Origin: DASRQK01 sp964436635
GTDB lineage: Bacteria > Bacteroidota > Bacteroidia > Sphingobacteriales > Sphingobacteriaceae
Reading direction: 5' to 3'
Length of the DNA stretch: 64,000 bases
NCBI GenBank assembly: GCA_964436635.1
Contig: CAYTDM010000008.1
Location: 13,406 to 77,405, forward strand
The notes beneath the pieces were generated by a model. It saw nothing but the letters and a program-made list of their open reading frames with translations. It had not been told where the DNA came from and made no database searches. Both the position numbers and the translations under genes were made by a program. Positions 17,124-25,151 of this stretch are shown here, one piece after another; the first letter of the stretch is position 1; each line of letters starts with the position of its first letter.

Positions 17124-18551
17124 ATGTTAAGAGAACAAATTTCTGTATTTGATATATTTAAGATTGGCATTGGCCCGTCCAGTTCGCACACTTTGGGTCC
17201 TTGGAGGGCTGCGCAACGTTTTACAGCATCTTTAATCGAACAAGGTGTACTAAACGAAGTGGTTCAGGTCAAAATATTATTGTACGGTTCCCTGGCAAAA
17301 ACAGGAGTCGGGCACGGTACCGATGTAGCGATCTTATTGGGTTTAAGTGGAGACGACCCTGTGACCATGGATGTGGAGCAAGTGATGCCAAAATTCAACT
17401 CCATTAAAACGGAAAAACAATTAAATCTATCAAATCAACAGCTGATTTCTTTCTCTTATGCAGAAGATCTTATTTTCTTAATGAATGAAAGTTTGCCTGG
17501 CCACCCAAATTCAGTCACTTTTCAAGCATTTTTATCGAGCGGAAAAGCGATCAGTGAAACCTATTACTCGGTAGGTGGAGGTTTTGTGGTGAAAGAAGGC
17601 GAATCTGCTTCAGAAAAAAAGTCGGTGGATTTACCCTTCCCTATAGAAAATGCGAATGATTTATTAATCGGTTGCATGCGTACTGGTTTGAAAATTTCAG
17701 AACTGGTGATGGAAAACGAACATTCCTGGAGAAGTGAAAAGGATACGAGGGATGGCATCATGCACATTGTGAACACTATGAAATCCTGTATCTACCGGGG
17801 ATGTCATACATCAGGTATTTTACCGGGTGGATTAAATGTGCAGCGAAGAGCCTATGCGCTAAATAAAAAATTATTGGCAGGCAAATCGTACTCTAATTAT
17901 GAGGAATGGTTGGAGCGAATTCGTGAAGGAGGTTCTTCTTTTGAATATATTTTGGATTGGGTGAGTTGTTTTGCGTTAGCGGTAAATGAAGAAAATGCTG
18001 CTTTCGGCCGCGTGGTAACTGCGCCTACAAACGGAGCGGCAGGTGTAATTCCAGCGGTTCTCCAATTTTATATAACATTCAAAGGGGGCGAAATAGAAGA
18101 TAATATCGTGCAATTTGTGGCTACAGCGGCGGAAATTGGGAGTATTTTCAAGAAAGGTGCGACCATTTCAGCAGCGATGGGAGGTTGTCAGGCTGAGATC
18201 GGTGTGTCTTCAGCCATGGCAGCGGGCGGGTTGACGGAATGTTTAGGCGGATCCCAACGACAGGTTTTGATGGCGGCAGAAATCGCCATGGAACACCATT
18301 TGGGATTGACCTGTGACCCGATCGGAGGATTGGTTCAAATTCCATGTATAGAACGCAATACCATGGGAGCCATTAAAGCGATTACGGCTGCACAATTGGC
18401 GTTGCAAACCAATCCAGATAAAGCAAAAGTAAGTTTGGACGCAGTAGTAAAAACGATGTGGGACACCGCTCAAGATATGAATGTGAAGTATAAAGAAACA
18501 GCGGATGGTGGCTTAGCAGTCAATATCCCACTAAGCCTACCAGAATGTTAA
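17124..18551 (+). CDS. sdaA: L-serine dehydratase (iron-sulfur, single chain)
   Basis: Deaminates L-serine to pyruvate using a [4Fe-4S] cluster. The frame is open from a TTG at 17073, but the ATG at 17124 (MLREQISVFDIFKIG) aligns with the family start and lies downstream of the likely promoter, giving 475 residues. The alpha and beta domains are fused: IGPSSSHTLGPWRAA at the N-terminus, TAPTNGAAGVIPAVL in the middle, and cluster cysteines in GGCQAEIG, LTCDPIGG and IPCIERN. Its stop overlaps the convergent msrA stop by 4 bases. Confidence 0.95.
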   Translation: MLREQISVFDIFKIGIGPSSSHTLGPWRAAQRFTASLIEQGVLNEVVQVKILLYGSLAKTGVGHGTDVAILLGLSGDDPVTMDVEQVMPKFNSIKTEKQLNLSNQQLISFSYAEDLIFLMNESLPGHPNSVTFQAFLSSGKAISETYYSVGGGFVVKEGESASEKKSVDLPFPIENANDLLIGCMRTGLKISELVMENEHSWRSEKDTRDGIMHIVNTMKSCIYRGCHTSGILPGGLNVQRRAYALNKKLLAGKSYSNYEEWLERIREGGSSFEYILDWVSCFALAVNEENAAFGRVVTAPTNGAAGVIPAVLQFYITFKGGEIEDNIVQFVATAAEIGSIFKKGATISAAMGGCQAEIGVSSAMAAGGLTECLGGSQRQVLMAAEIAMEHHLGLTCDPIGGLVQIPCIERNTMGAIKAITAAQLALQTNPDKAKVSLDAVVKTMWDTAQDMNVKYKETADGGLAVNIPLSLPEC

Positions 18552-19066
18552 TGGGCCGTATAGCTCGCTAAAAATTTCGAAAGTTTAGGAGCGATAACAG
18601 CTGCGCAATAAGGATTTTGAGGATTCCTATTAAAATAATCCTTGTGATAGTCCTCGGCTACATAAAAAATGGAAGCCGGCGTCACTTCCGTGACGATTGG
18701 TTTTTCGTACACGCCTTCCGCAGTTAGTGCTTGAATAAATTGATTTGCGGCCTCTTCTTGTGCTGCGTCATGGAAAAATACAGCAGAGCGATATTGAGTA
18801 CCCACATCTTCTCCTTGTCGATTCAAACTCGTGGGGTCATGGGTTTTAAAAAAAACTCCTAATAGGGATTCGTAGCTAACTTGTGCTGGGTCGTAATCTA
18901 TTTGAATGACCTCTGCATGCCCTGTTTGGCCAGTACAGACTTCTTCATAGGTGGGATTTTCTTTGGTTCCCCCCATATATCCTGGCAAAACTTGATTTAC
19001 TCCGTTAATTCGTTGAAATATGGTCTCTGTGCACCAAAAGCACCCTCCTCCAAATGTTGCAATCAT
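18548..19066 (-). CDS. msrA: Peptide-methionine (S)-S-oxide reductase
   Basis: Repairs oxidised methionine (S-epimer) in proteins. The 172-residue protein has the catalytic GGCFWCTE motif near the N-terminus and the blocks GYMGGTKENPTYEEVCTGQTGHAEV and YRSAVFFHD in the normal order. It stops before any MsrB domain, so it is a stand-alone MsrA, probably cytoplasmic (no signal). It lies 32 bases after a luciferase-like gene on the same strand and may share its transcript. Confidence 0.95.
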   Translation of the reverse strand: MIATFGGGCFWCTETIFQRINGVNQVLPGYMGGTKENPTYEEVCTGQTGHAEVIQIDYDPAQVSYESLLGVFFKTHDPTSLNRQGEDVGTQYRSAVFFHDAAQEEAANQFIQALTAEGVYEKPIVTEVTPASIFYVAEDYHKDYFNRNPQNPYCAAVIAPKLSKFLASYTAH

Positions 19067-19098
19067 GATATGATAAGTTAAATGTAATCGTTCTTTTC

Positions 19099-20106
19099 TT
19101 ATTCGTTATTAAATGCCTCCTTAAGCAAAGTAAATGAGCGCAATTTTGCTTCTAAATCATAGATATGACTAGTGACCATCACTTCATTTAATTGATGTTC
19201 TTCTACAAAGCCACCCAAAGATGCCTTTACTTGCTCTTTTGAGCCTATAAATGTACAAGAAATCATGGATTGAACGGCATCTTGAACCTCTGGAGAATTA
19301 AAAATTTCTGGCAAGGGTCCAGGAGGCAATAGCCCGCTTCGAGAATTTGTCAAAATACCCAAAAACAATCGATATAAACTCGTAGACAAATGCATGGCTT
19401 CTTCCTCGCGGTCCGCTGCGATTACATTTACACAGGCCATCACATAGGGAGCAGTTAGTTGGTCCGATGGCACAAAATTCCGCCTATATATTTCCAAAGC
19501 GGACTCAAATTGTCTTGGGGCAAAATGCGTTGCAAATGCATACGGCAAACCCATTTGCGCAGCTAAATATGCACTATCGGTACTGGAACCTAAAATCCAA
19601 ATCGGAATATCAAGACCTTCTCCAGGAAAAGCTCTTACTTTCGCTAAGGGGTCGGTGTTTCCGAAAAAGCGTTGCAATTCTTTCACATCAGCTGGAAACT
19701 GGTAAGATGTCTGGAGATTTCCTCGCCTTAATGCCATAGCAGTCACTTGATCGGTGCCCGGCGCTCGACCCAAACCTAAATCAATTCGTCCAGGATATAG
19801 CGTTTCGAGCGTGCCAAACTGTTCTGCTACCATTAATGGGCTATGATTTGGCAACATGATTCCGCCTGAACCGACCCGCATGTGTTTCGTAGCGGCAGCC
19901 ACGTGACCGATTAAAACGGCCGTCGCTGAGCTCGCAATGTGTTCCATATTATGGTGCTCAGCCAGCCAAAAGCGGTGGTATCCTAATGCTTCAGTATGCT
20001 GCGCAATTTTTACTGTATTTCGAATGGCCTCAGCGGCGTTTCCGCCCTGATTTACTGTCGCTAAATCTAAGACAGAGATTTTAATATCTTTCAATGAATG
20101 ATTCAT
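19099..20106 (-). CDS. LLM-class flavin-dependent oxidoreductase (luciferase-like)
   Basis: A 335-residue TIM-barrel flavoprotein of the bacterial-luciferase family. It starts ISVLDLATVNQGG and contains HRFWLAEHHNM, RVGSGGIMLPNHSPL and GRIDLGLGRAPGTD, which mark the subgroup that includes E. coli YhbW. Such enzymes use reduced flavin; the substrate is unknown. It lies upstream of msrA and downstream of sucD, from which it is separated by a terminator hairpin. Confidence 0.85.
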   Translation of the reverse strand: MNHSLKDIKISVLDLATVNQGGNAAEAIRNTVKIAQHTEALGYHRFWLAEHHNMEHIASSATAVLIGHVAAATKHMRVGSGGIMLPNHSPLMVAEQFGTLETLYPGRIDLGLGRAPGTDQVTAMALRRGNLQTSYQFPADVKELQRFFGNTDPLAKVRAFPGEGLDIPIWILGSSTDSAYLAAQMGLPYAFATHFAPRQFESALEIYRRNFVPSDQLTAPYVMACVNVIAADREEEAMHLSTSLYRLFLGILTNSRSGLLPPGPLPEIFNSPEVQDAVQSMISCTFIGSKEQVKASLGGFVEEHQLNEVMVTSHIYDLEAKLRSFTLLKEAFNNE

Positions 20107-20120
20107 CGAGGCAATTTACT

Positions 20121-20151
20121 AAAAAAGGCAATAGAAAATGATTCTATTGCC
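20121..20151 (-). terminator. Rho-independent terminator of sucD
   Basis: On the minus strand GGCAATAG and CTATTGCC form an 8-bp stem with a 9-nt loop, followed by TTTTTT. It lies 31 bases after the sucD stop. Confidence 0.85.
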
Positions 20152-20181
20152 CTTCTTATAGTAGATTTGATATTTCTATGA

Positions 20182-21054
20182 CTACTTGGCTAATTCTTCA
20201 GCGATCGCTGCACCGATTTCAGCTGGTGATTCAACCACGCGAATTCCACATTCACGCATAATTTTCATTTTTGCGGCAGCAGTATCATCTGCTCCACCTA
20301 CGATAGCACCCGCATGCCCCATTCTTCTACCTGGAGGCGCTGTTTGACCTGCGATAAATCCTACCACTGGTTTTGTACCGTGTTCTTTAATCCAACGCGC
20401 AGCTTCAGCTTCCATGCCACCACCGATTTCACCAATCATAATGATGCCTTCAGTTTCTGGATCGTTCATTAACAATTCTACAGCCTCTTTAGTCGTAGTG
20501 CCAATGATTGGGTCACCACCGATACCGATCGCTGTGGTAATTCCTAAACCAGCTTTCACTGTTTGGTCAACTGCTTCGTACGTTAAGGTACCCGATTTAG
20601 ACACGACGCCCACTTTTCCTTTACGGAAAATGAAGCCTGGCATAATGCCAATTTTAGCTTCTTCTGCGGTAATAATACCTGGGCAGTTTGGCCCAATTAA
20701 TCTTGAATTTTTATCACTCAAGTAGGATTTAACTTGAATCATGTCTTTTGTTGGAATTCCTTCGGTAATACAAACGATCACCTCGATTCCTGCAGCAGCG
20801 GCTTCCATAATTGCGTCAGCAGCAAATGCAGGCGGAACGAAAATAATAGACACATTAGCTCCGGTTTGGTCTACAGCATCTTGAACTGTATTGAAAACTG
20901 GACGATCTAAGTGCATCTGTCCACCTTTTCCAGGTGTTACACCTCCAACGACATTGGTTCCATATTCTATCATCTGGGAAGCGTGATAGCTCCCTTCATT
21001 TCCAGTAAATCCTTGAACGATTACTTTTGAATCTTTATTGACTAATACACTCAT
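20182..21054 (-). CDS. sucD: Succinyl-CoA ligase, alpha subunit
   Basis: TCA-cycle enzyme interconverting succinyl-CoA and succinate with substrate-level phosphorylation. The 290-residue protein shows the CoA-binding GFTGNEGSYHASQ, KSGTLTYEAVDQ and the phospho-histidine loop GRRMGHAGAIVGG. sucC is not adjacent, as is common in Bacteroidota. It is monocistronic with its own terminator. Confidence 0.96.
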   Translation of the reverse strand: MSVLVNKDSKVIVQGFTGNEGSYHASQMIEYGTNVVGGVTPGKGGQMHLDRPVFNTVQDAVDQTGANVSIIFVPPAFAADAIMEAAAAGIEVIVCITEGIPTKDMIQVKSYLSDKNSRLIGPNCPGIITAEEAKIGIMPGFIFRKGKVGVVSKSGTLTYEAVDQTVKAGLGITTAIGIGGDPIIGTTTKEAVELLMNDPETEGIIMIGEIGGGMEAEAARWIKEHGTKPVVGFIAGQTAPPGRRMGHAGAIVGGADDTAAAKMKIMRECGIRVVESPAEIGAAIAEELAK

Positions 21055-21116
21055 TACATTGATTTTTGCATCGCAAATCTACACTTTTTACCGGATAAGA
21101 AAAAGCAAATTTATAC

Positions 21117-21644
21117 TTATCGCATTTTACAGTAAAAATCCCATAATAATATTCCGACAGTAATGGAGATATTAAAGGAATGTTTGGTGCCAAATTGCGG
21201 AATTTCTAGACACACGTCTACATGTTTTAAAACGGATTCACTCACACCATTTACCTCATTACCAAAAATTAATGCATATTTTTCTTCGGGATCTGGCTGA
21301 AATTTATCTAAGGACACACTGCCTGCCACTTGTTCCACAGCTGCGATCTTGTAACCATCTTTTTTCAATTGCAGAATGGAACTTTCAACCTCTTTTTCAT
21401 AGGTCCAAATCATGGATTCGGTCGCGCCCAAAGCAGTTTTTTCGATTTCTCGGTGAGGGGGTTGGCCCGTAATTCCAGTTAATACAACTTTCTCTACGGC
21501 GAAACCGTCTGCAGTCCTAAAGACAGAGCCTACATTATGCAAACTTCGGACATTATCCAGCACGATGACGATCGGTTTCTTCTCTACTTGTTTAAATTCA
21601 TTGACAGACAGCCGATTTAGCTGATCCATAGATAATTTTTGCAT
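21117..21644 (-). CDS. SpoU/TrmH-family RNA 2'-O-methyltransferase
   Basis: A short (175-residue) SPOUT methyltransferase that uses S-adenosylmethionine to methylate a ribose 2'-OH in tRNA or rRNA. The trefoil-knot motifs are present: NVRSLHNVGSVFRTAD (motif 1), LIFGNEVNGVS (motif 2) and the IPQFGTKHSFNISITVGI segment (motif 3, with His-Ser where many have Ser-Leu). The target RNA cannot be told. It is divergent from rpsT. Confidence 0.85.
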   Translation of the reverse strand: MQKLSMDQLNRLSVNEFKQVEKKPIVIVLDNVRSLHNVGSVFRTADGFAVEKVVLTGITGQPPHREIEKTALGATESMIWTYEKEVESSILQLKKDGYKIAAVEQVAGSVSLDKFQPDPEEKYALIFGNEVNGVSESVLKHVDVCLEIPQFGTKHSFNISITVGILLWDFYCKMR

Positions 21645-21694
21645 GGCGCAAACTTAAGGATATTCAAAGGAAAATAAAATATTATAAATTGGTT

Positions 21695-21724
21695 TTGAAT
21701 ATTAAAATATCCAACGTATATTTG
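21695..21724 (+). promoter_or_regulatory. Promoter of rpsT
   Basis: TTG (21695-21697), a 19-nt spacer and TATATTTG (21717-21724) match the Bacteroidota sigma-A consensus exactly, 42 bases before the rpsT ATG. Confidence 0.85.
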
Positions 21725-21765
21725 CAGTCCGAAAATTAGAATAAAATAAAATTTAGCTTTAAATA

Positions 21766-22020
21766 ATGGCAAATCATAAATCTGCGATCAAAAGAATCAG
21801 GGCAAACGCTGCGAAGCGTTTGAGAAACCGCTATCAGGCAAAGACTACTCGTAACGCAATCAAGAAATTGAGATTAACGACTTCACAAGAAGAGGCGAAA
21901 AAATTATTGCCAGGTGTCATCTCTATGATTGATCGTTTGGCTAAGAAAAACGTTATCCACAAAAATAAAGCTTCTAACAACAAGTCAAAATTGACTAGAT
22001 TTGTTAGCAAGTTAGCTTAA
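21766..22020 (+). CDS. rpsT: 30S ribosomal protein bS20
   Basis: Primary 16S rRNA binding protein of the small subunit. It has 84 residues and is very Lys/Arg-rich, with the family start MANHKSAIKRIR and the late block NVIHKNKASNNKSKLTRF. Single gene with a near-perfect promoter and a strong terminator. A small imperfect hairpin (CTTAA, CCC, GGG, TTAAG) overlaps the stop codon. Confidence 0.97.
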   Translation: MANHKSAIKRIRANAAKRLRNRYQAKTTRNAIKKLRLTTSQEEAKKLLPGVISMIDRLAKKNVIHKNKASNNKSKLTRFVSKLA

Positions 22021-22075
22021 TCCCTTAGGGTTAAGTTCGGATTAAGACGACAATCAACTCTTAACAATATTACAT

Positions 22076-22106
22076 GCCGGTATTCTTAGAATATCCGGCT
22101 TTTTTT
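22076..22106 (+). terminator. Rho-independent terminator of rpsT
   Basis: GCCGG-TATTCT pairs with AGAATA-TCCGGC (one internal mismatch), followed by TTTTTTT. Confidence 0.85.
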
Positions 22107-22255
22107 GTTTGGTGTTTATTCGCCTTTCTTTTCCTATTCAAAATACCTATCTATTATACATCTACTTAAACCAACATACACCTGCCAACCCCATTTTGCG
22201 CAGCCTGTCCCAGAACCTGAGCAAGAGGTCATATAAATTCACAAAGCAGTTCAAA

Positions 22256-22290
22256 TAAAAAAGCATACGCCCCTTTTCAGAACGTATGCT
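22256..22290 (-). terminator. Rho-independent terminator of gyrB
   Basis: On the minus strand AGCATACG and CGTATGCT form an 8-bp stem with a 13-nt loop, followed by TTTTTTA. It lies 31 bases after the gyrB stop. Confidence 0.85.
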
Positions 22291-22320
22291 ATCTATTTTT
22301 AATTGGAACCTACTTAGATT

Positions 22321-24279
22321 TTAGGTATCGATTTTAGCGTATTTTGCATTGCGCTCGATGAACTCACGTCTTGGCGCTACTTCATCCCCCATTAACATTG
22401 AAAATACGTGATCGCATTCCGCAGCATTTTCAATCGTTACTTGACGAAGTGTACGCGTATCAGGATTCATGGTCGTATCCCACAATTGTTCAGCGTTCAT
22501 CTCTCCAAGACCTTTGTAGCGCTGAACATGCACGCTGTCTTCACGACCAGCGCCTTTTAATTGTTGAATAGCCGCATCGCGTTGATCATCGTTCCAAGCA
22601 TAAATTTGATCTTTGCCCTTTTTCACTAAATACAATGGAGGCGTCGCGATGTAAACGTGACCACGTTCTATCAGCTCCTTCATATAACGGAAATAGAATG
22701 TCAAAATCAAAGTAGTAATGTGGGAACCGTCCACGTCAGCATCCGTCATGATAATCACACGATGGTAACGAAGTTTCTCAAGATTCAATGCCTTCGCATC
22801 TTCTTCTGTCCCAATGCTTACACCCAATGCTGTGAAAATGTTCTTGATCTCATCATTTTCATAGATTTTATGTTCCATCGCTTTTTCCACATTTAGAATT
22901 TTACCTCTTAATGGTAAAATCGCTTGGAATTCACGATCTCTTCCTTGTTTTGCGGTACCACCCGCTGAGTCACCCTCTACTAAGTAGATTTCGCATTTAG
23001 CAGGATCATTATTTGAACAGTCAGCAAGTTTTCCTGGCAATCCACTTCCACCCATCACATTCTTACGCTGCACCATTTCTCGTGCTTTCCTTGCTGCTGC
23101 GCGCGCTTGCGCGGCAACTACAACTTTCTGCACGATAATCTTTGCCTCTTTCGGATTTTCCTCTAAATACTCATTTAGTATCTCCCCTACAGCGACATCC
23201 ACCGCACCCATTACTTCGGTGTTACCGAGTTTGGTTTTGGTTTGTCCTTCAAATTGAGGTTCTGCAACTTTAACTGAAATTACCGCAGTCAGACCTTCTC
23301 TGAAGTCATCGCCAGTAATTTCAACTTTTAAATTTTTAAGTAAACCTGACTTATCAGCATAATTCTTCAACGTTCTGGTTAAACCACGTCTAAAACCGGC
23401 CACGTGTGTTCCACCTTCAATGGTGTTGATATTATTCACATAGGAGTGAACATTTTCTGAATATGTGTCGTTGTATTGCAACGCTAACTCAACTGGAATA
23501 CCTTGCTTTAATCCCTCAATATGGATTGGATGTGGAATTAAAGGTTGACGAGTTCCATCTAAGTATTTCACAAACTCACTCAGACCTCCTTCAGAATAAA
23601 ACTCATCTTGTTGAAAGGTTCCATCATCGGTTAATTCTCGCTCATCAACTAGAGTCAAGCGAATATTTTTATTAAGATAGGCTAACTCACGTAAACGCGA
23701 AGCTAAAGTATCATAATTATAAACGACCGTTTGAGTAAAAATATCAGGATCTGGGAAAAACGTAACCTTTGTACCCGTTTTATCGCTTTCACCAACCACC
23801 TTCACATCGTACTTTGGTTTACCACGCTCATACTCTTGAATGAACGATTTGCCATCGCGTTGCACTTCTGCAATCAAGAGTGTCGACAAAGCATTCACAC
23901 AGGATACCCCCACACCGTGCAATCCTCCAGAAACCTTGTAGGTATCTTTATCGAATTTACCCCCTGCGTGTAGAACGGTCATTACAAGTTCCAATGCAGA
24001 CTTGTTTTCCTTCTTATTAATTCCTGTTGGAATACCCCGCCCATTATCTTCGACAGAAATGGAATTATCCTTACGAATCGTAACCACAATGGTATCGCAA
24101 TACCCTGCCACAGCCTCGTCAATGGAATTATCAACCACTTCATACACCAAATGGTGCAAGCCTTTTACTCCCGTGTCCCCAATATACATGGAAGGGCGTT
24201 TACGAACCGCTTCTAAACCTTCAAGTACCTGGATATTATCTGCTGAATACTCCGTGCTTTTCTTAATTTCTTCGCTCAT
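22321..24279 (-). CDS. gyrB: DNA gyrase subunit B
   Basis: ATPase and TOPRIM subunit of gyrase, introducing negative supercoils with GyrA. The frame runs up to 24312, but the ATG at 24279 (MSEEIKKSTEYSADNIQVLEG) is the family start and lies downstream of the promoter, giving 652 residues. The GHKL motifs EVVDNSIDEA, DNGRGIP and GGLHGVGVS and the TOPRIM motifs EGDSAGG and DADVDGSHI are intact. Monocistronic, divergent from the Skp-like gene. Confidence 0.97.
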   Translation of the reverse strand: MSEEIKKSTEYSADNIQVLEGLEAVRKRPSMYIGDTGVKGLHHLVYEVVDNSIDEAVAGYCDTIVVTIRKDNSISVEDNGRGIPTGINKKENKSALELVMTVLHAGGKFDKDTYKVSGGLHGVGVSCVNALSTLLIAEVQRDGKSFIQEYERGKPKYDVKVVGESDKTGTKVTFFPDPDIFTQTVVYNYDTLASRLRELAYLNKNIRLTLVDERELTDDGTFQQDEFYSEGGLSEFVKYLDGTRQPLIPHPIHIEGLKQGIPVELALQYNDTYSENVHSYVNNINTIEGGTHVAGFRRGLTRTLKNYADKSGLLKNLKVEITGDDFREGLTAVISVKVAEPQFEGQTKTKLGNTEVMGAVDVAVGEILNEYLEENPKEAKIIVQKVVVAAQARAAARKAREMVQRKNVMGGSGLPGKLADCSNNDPAKCEIYLVEGDSAGGTAKQGRDREFQAILPLRGKILNVEKAMEHKIYENDEIKNIFTALGVSIGTEEDAKALNLEKLRYHRVIIMTDADVDGSHITTLILTFYFRYMKELIERGHVYIATPPLYLVKKGKDQIYAWNDDQRDAAIQQLKGAGREDSVHVQRYKGLGEMNAEQLWDTTMNPDTRTLRQVTIENAAECDHVFSMLMGDEVAPRREFIERNAKYAKIDT

Positions 24280-24301
24280 TTTTGTATAAAGTAAGGTAAC
24301 A

Positions 24302-24309
24302 CAAATATA
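24302..24309 (-). promoter_or_regulatory. -7 element (TATATTTG) for gyrB
   Basis: TATATTTG on the minus strand lies 22 bases before the gyrB ATG. The predicted transcript leader is short, about 15 nt. No TTG is seen at 19 nt. Confidence 0.5.
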
Positions 24310-24352
24310 CAAAAAATAAGCAAGATTATAAAAGAATATGGGATTTTTATAG

Positions 24353-24360
24353 TAGGTTTG
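24353..24360 (+). promoter_or_regulatory. -7 element (TAGGTTTG) for the Skp-like gene
   Basis: TAGGTTTG fits TAnnTTTG, 37 bases before the ATG at 24398; a -33 element is not clear. Confidence 0.4.
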
Positions 24361-24397
24361 TTGCGTACAAAAAAATTATAATTCGATTATTAAGAAA

Positions 24398-24997
24398 ATG
24401 AAAAAAGCATTAGCACCTATTTTTACTTTTGGGTTTGCTGCCTTGATGGCTACAACTACCATTTCCTGTAATCAAGGAGCGAAATCAACTAGCACCACGG
24501 CTAATGATTCTATCCTTCATGCAAATGAGAACGGTCAAATCGTTTATGTAAATGCAGACACTTTGTTTGCGAAATATGAATTATTCAAAGACGTTCAAAT
24601 TAAATTAGAAGCAAAAGCAAAAAAAGCACAAGACGATTTACAGTCAAGAAGCATTGCATTTCAACGAGAAGTAGCAGATTATCAACAAAAAGCTCAAACC
24701 ATGAGTGCTGCTGACCGTCAAGCTACTGAAGAGCGTCTTGCAAGAAAACAAGATGAATTAGGGCGTTACCAACAAAATGCGAGCACATCATTTGCACAAG
24801 ATGAAGCGACTGAAAACGAAGCATTATACAAAAAGATTACTGAATACTTAAAAGAGCATGCTAAAGAAAACGGATATAAATTCGTTTTAACTTATAGTGC
24901 AGGAAATCCTTATGTATTATATGCAGACCCTGCACAAGAAATTACAAGTGAAGTCATTAATGCTCTAAACGCAGCATATGCCAAAGAGAAAAAATAA
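24398..24997 (+). CDS. OmpH/Skp-family lipoprotein chaperone
   Basis: A 199-residue protein with a lipoprotein signal (lipobox TISC, Cys24) and an OmpH/Skp domain (about 47-197). That domain has a short beta start (GQIVYVNADTLFAKYELF), a long charged coiled-coil pair (about 62-150) and the closing strand YKFVLTYSAGNPYVLY. Skp-like proteins hold unfolded outer-membrane proteins in the periplasm; lipidation suggests this one is membrane-tethered. Monocistronic, with its own promoter element and terminator. Confidence 0.85.
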   Translation: MKKALAPIFTFGFAALMATTTISCNQGAKSTSTTANDSILHANENGQIVYVNADTLFAKYELFKDVQIKLEAKAKKAQDDLQSRSIAFQREVADYQQKAQTMSAADRQATEERLARKQDELGRYQQNASTSFAQDEATENEALYKKITEYLKEHAKENGYKFVLTYSAGNPYVLYADPAQEITSEVINALNAAYAKEKK

Positions 24998-25030
24998 GGA
25001 ATGAATCACCTAATTCATTGAAAAGAGAAA

Positions 25031-25057
25031 GGTTGTCCACAAAAGACAACCTTTTTT
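25031..25057 (+). terminator. Rho-independent terminator of the Skp-like gene
   Basis: GGTTGTC, a 7-nt loop and GACAACC followed by TTTTTT, 33 bases after the stop. Confidence 0.88.
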
Positions 25058-25106
25058 GTTTATCAATTTCTTTAAAATCCTAAAGTCAAATAGTAAGCAA
25101 CTTTAG

Positions 25107-25151
25107 ACATTAATATATTTTATACTTTAATATATCATACTTTAATATATC
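25107..25151 (-). repeat. 15-nt tandem repeat carrying the stop codon of the DUF4374 gene
   Basis: On the minus strand GATATATTAAAGTAT occurs twice without a gap (25137-25151 and 25122-25136) and a third diverged copy follows (25107-25121). The first copy holds the last codons and the TAA stop. The period is five codons, so the second copy repeats Ile-Tyr-stop in frame. Confidence 0.85.

Larger units (their letters stand above)
22021..22320. other. 300-bp intergenic region between convergent rpsT and gyrB
   Basis: It holds two back-to-back terminators (rpsT at 22076-22106 plus, gyrB at 22256-22290 minus) and, between them, about 150 bases of low-complexity non-coding sequence in which I see no gene, repeat or promoter. 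Confidence 0.7.

Noticed and set aside
25107..25151. CRISPR or REP-type repeat
   Set aside because: Units are 15 nt with no spacers, and no copies are seen elsewhere in the window.
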